Positions 5,940 through 7,530 of a stretch of DNA of 7,530 nt are shown in pieces. This DNA is from an uncultured Chthoniobacterales bacterium (lineage in GTDB: Bacteria; Verrucomicrobiota; Verrucomicrobiia; Chthoniobacterales; UBA10450): positions 1 to 7,530 of the forward strand of contig CATPAW010000062.1 of NCBI GenBank assembly GCA_955652255.1, read 5' to 3'. Made by a program: the position numbers and the translations under genes. The notes below the pieces were generated by a model. The model searched no databases. It had not been told where the DNA came from and saw only the letters and a list, made by a program, of their open reading frames with translations. Each line of letters starts with the position of its first letter. Position 1 is the first letter of the stretch.

Positions 5940-7146
5940 CATTGTCGATCTTCGAATCGGCGAGCTCTTCGAAAATCCGAATTAGCGACCGTGCATTTTT
6001 GTCGATCGAGAAAAGCTCGCTGGCGCGCTTCTGTCCCTTCTCACCCAAGCGCTGCGCGAGTGAAAGATCGACAATCACTTTTTCAATGGCGCGGCCGAGC
6101 GCCCCCGCATCATTAGGAGGCACAAGAATTCCCGTCTCATTTTCAATGACCATTTCTGGAATTCCGCCGATCGCGGTCGAAATGACCGGCAATCCCGTCG
6201 CCATCGCTTCCATGATTACGGTGGGCAGATTATCCATGCCGCCGTCGGCGCCGATCACGCTCGGCAGGACAAAAACTGTTCCCGCCGCCAAATGCTTGGC
6301 GATTTCGCCTTGCGGTTTTGCACCGAGCAGCTGAACGCAATTTTGCAGATCGAATTGATCGATCTGCCGGCGCAATTCTTTTTCGAGCGGGCCTTCGCCG
6401 ATAATCTTGCAGCGAAATAATTTTCCGCGGTCTTTTAGTAATCGACAAGCGTGGATCAAATCAGCGAATCCCTTTTTGTCGATCAAACGGCCGATGGCGA
6501 CGATCGACGCCGGTGCGGCCGAGAAATCGGCGCGCTTGAATTCAGCGAGATTTAATCCGTTGTAAATGCGATGGATTCGATCCGCGCGATCTGGAAAGCG
6601 CTCTTTTAAAAACTTTGCTGCGTAGTCGGTCTCGGTAACGATGGCGCGCGCGGCATCGACAAGTTTGTCGAGGCCGATTTCGAAGTTTCGCGGCGCGAAA
6701 ATGTCGTTTGCGTGCGCGGTAAAGCTGAAATTGATGCCGAAGAACTTGTCGATCCAACAAGCGGTGCGCGCGGCGAGACCGGCGAAGTGCGCGTGGACGT
6801 GGCGAACTCCGAGATCGCGCAGGCGTAACCCAATATAAATCGCCTGATAAAGACGAAGGAAATCTGTTCGCCGTCCCCATTGATCAAGCGCGGCAACGAT
6901 CTCTCTCGTTAGGTTTCCTTTTTTGGAAGCTCGATGGACGTCGTCCAACAACTCCTTTTCCCCGAGCAGATAATGGACACGGTTTATAATGCGCTCGTCC
7001 CAATCCTGCGGCGGCTCGCCCTTCGGCTTGCGAATCGAGAAAATGTTCGGGGTCAGGCCCTGTCGATCCAGCTCAGCGACCTCTCGATAGCAGAAGGTTT
7101 GTGAAAACGACGGAAAACGCTCGAAGAGATAAGCGAAGTTCGTCAT
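5914..7146 (-). CDS. GT4-family glycosyltransferase (colanic-acid/exopolysaccharide type)
   Basis: This is a GT-B fold, retaining glycosyltransferase of 410 aa from the ATG at 7146. It probably transfers a sugar from a nucleotide-sugar donor to an envelope or exopolysaccharide precursor at the cytoplasmic face. N-terminal domain: FERFPSFSQTF (8-18), the acceptor-side HAHFAG (118-123) and FTAHANDIF (142-150). C-terminal donor domain: VAIGRLIDKKGF (216-227), IIGEGPLEKELR and the acidic motif D305-X7-E313 in DNLPTVIMEAMATGLPV, equivalent to the GT4 E-X7-E. A TTG at 7155 would add three residues but follows a stop directly; GGGA just before the ATG serves as a Shine-Dalgarno. It resembles WcaL-like enzymes in layout, though donor and acceptor are unknown. 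It stands alone on its strand here and overlaps opcA tail to tail. Confidence 0.9.
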   Translation of the reverse strand: MTNFAYLFERFPSFSQTFCYREVAELDRQGLTPNIFSIRKPKGEPPQDWDERIINRVHYLLGEKELLDDVHRASKKGNLTREIVAALDQWGRRTDFLRLYQAIYIGLRLRDLGVRHVHAHFAGLAARTACWIDKFFGINFSFTAHANDIFAPRNFEIGLDKLVDAARAIVTETDYAAKFLKERFPDRADRIHRIYNGLNLAEFKRADFSAAPASIVAIGRLIDKKGFADLIHACRLLKDRGKLFRCKIIGEGPLEKELRRQIDQFDLQNCVQLLGAKPQGEIAKHLAAGTVFVLPSVIGADGGMDNLPTVIMEAMATGLPVISTAIGGIPEMVIENETGILVPPNDAGALGRAIEKVIVDLSLAQRLGEKGQKRASELFSIDKNARSLIRIFEELADSKIDNVKADRERS

Positions 7147-7207
7147 CGATCCCAATTAACGGGGGAAAGCGTCTCTTGGAAAGAGCGCAGTGCCAAGCCG
7201 CCACGAC

Positions 7208-7221
7208 GCGACGAGTGTCGC
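7208..7221. repeat. Small hairpin in the gap upstream of the right-end small gene
   Basis: GCGAC-GAGT-GTCGC is a perfect 5-bp stem with a 4-base loop. The loop-side ACGAGT (7211-7216) recurs directly at 7227-7232. It lies in the divergent 7147-7257 gap between the glycosyltransferase and the small frame and could be an operator, but it is short enough to occur by chance. No clear promoter was found in this gap. Confidence 0.2.
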
Positions 7222-7257
7222 TTCGCACGAGTTCTGCTCCATGGGAAGAATCTTGGA

Positions 7258-7527
7258 ATGAATTCTCAAATCATTGGCCGTCATCTTGGTCAGTTGTCTG
7301 ATCCTGCCCGGTTGTGCGCACTTACTAAAAGCGGACGCCAACAGCTCGCCTACGAAAAATACGTGAGAAAATGCAGCTACACGCGCGACCGTCAAAGATC
7401 GAAAATGAAAATGCCCCGAATGGCCATGCCCGCTTCCGCGCCTTCGGAGAATAAAGTCAGCGCCGACCTCGTTGATGCGCCTTCGCCACAATCGGTAACG
7501 ACGGGCGATTCGCAGACCGAGCAATAG
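7258..7527 (+). pseudogene. Small lipoprotein-like gene, apparently frameshifted twice
   Basis: The nominal frame (ATG 7258, stop TAG 7525-7527, 89 aa) is preceded by GGAAG at 7244-7248. Its first 23 codons look non-coding in style. The frame one base ahead, 7262-7330, instead reads ILKSLAVILVSCLILPGCAH: a Lys, a hydrophobic core and an LPGC lipobox (Cys codon 7313-7315). That frame stops at 7363-7365. After about 7330 the nominal frame again looks coding (LAYEKYVRKCSYTRDRQ, then a Pro/Ser/Asp-rich tail), with roughly two thirds of third positions G or C. One extra base near 7261 and one missing base in the AAAA run at 7327-7330 would join ATG, signal and tail into a lipoprotein of about 90 aa. 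This could be true decay, a compensated pair of mutations or sequence error. The family is not recognised. Confidence 0.45.
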
Positions 7528-7530
7528 CGA

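Noticed and set aside
7259..7261. Recoding of TGA as a sense codon in the right-end lipoprotein
   Set aside because: The acyltransferase, zwf and glycosyltransferase genes all end in TGA at family-typical lengths, so the standard bacterial code applies. A mutation or sequence error is simpler.
7156..7524. Minus-strand frame of 122 codons at the right end, ending just before the glycosyltransferase
   Set aside because: It needs a TTG start, is rich in Arg and His at its N-terminus, and shows no family signal. The plus strand of the same region carries a better lipoprotein-like signal.
1..7530. CRISPR array, tRNA, rRNA, transposase or phage genes
   Set aside because: I read both strands for spaced repeats, cloverleaf-like structures and recombinase motifs and found none. 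The only repeats are the short elements listed.

Overview
The window looks like chromosomal DNA from a GC-rich Gram-negative bacterium. A lipid A-type acyltransferase, two lipoprotein-like signal sequences and an envelope-type glycosyltransferase point to an outer membrane. A soil member of Verrucomicrobiota is my best guess, from the zwf-opcA pair, the general look of the proteins and two short dispersed-type palindromic repeats. That placement is inference from memory; no marker gene is present to settle it.

Layout. Bases 1-1139 form a minus-strand envelope block: an LpxL/HtrB-family acyltransferase (123-1139), followed 25 bp downstream by the start of a gene with a textbook lipoprotein signal peptide that runs off the left edge (97 to 1). 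A short divergent intergenic region (1140-1273) separates this from a plus-strand central metabolism block. That block holds one continuous 599-codon frame joining a low-molecular-weight protein tyrosine phosphatase to serine hydroxymethyltransferase (1274-3073), a repeat-bearing gap (3074-3191), zwf (3192-4739) and opcA (4881-5939). zwf encodes glucose-6-phosphate dehydrogenase and opcA its assembly/activation partner, so the pair makes NADPH at the entry to the oxidative pentose phosphate pathway. A minus-strand GT4 glycosyltransferase (5914-7146) converges on opcA and overlaps its 3' end by 26 bp. The right end (7258-7527) holds a small plus-strand frame that appears to be a lipoprotein gene carrying two compensating frameshifts.

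Most interesting points: (1) an 85-bp imperfect palindrome lies between zwf and opcA exactly where a strong Shine-Dalgarno and an ATGA overlap mark the likely ancestral opcA start. Removing exactly those 85 bp puts that start back in frame with opcA. (2) The phosphatase-SHMT fusion has a Ser/Gly-rich linker and a hidden ATGA junction in the neighbouring frame. (3) The right-end small gene has a lipoprotein signal in the wrong frame. (4) A 63-bp MITE-like palindrome directly abuts the glyA stop, followed by a triple AATCTGC array. I see no RNA gene, CRISPR array, transposase or phage gene, and no convincing new defence or biosynthetic system. The genes are mostly housekeeping, and the novelty lies in how repeats and fusions have remodelled gene junctions.
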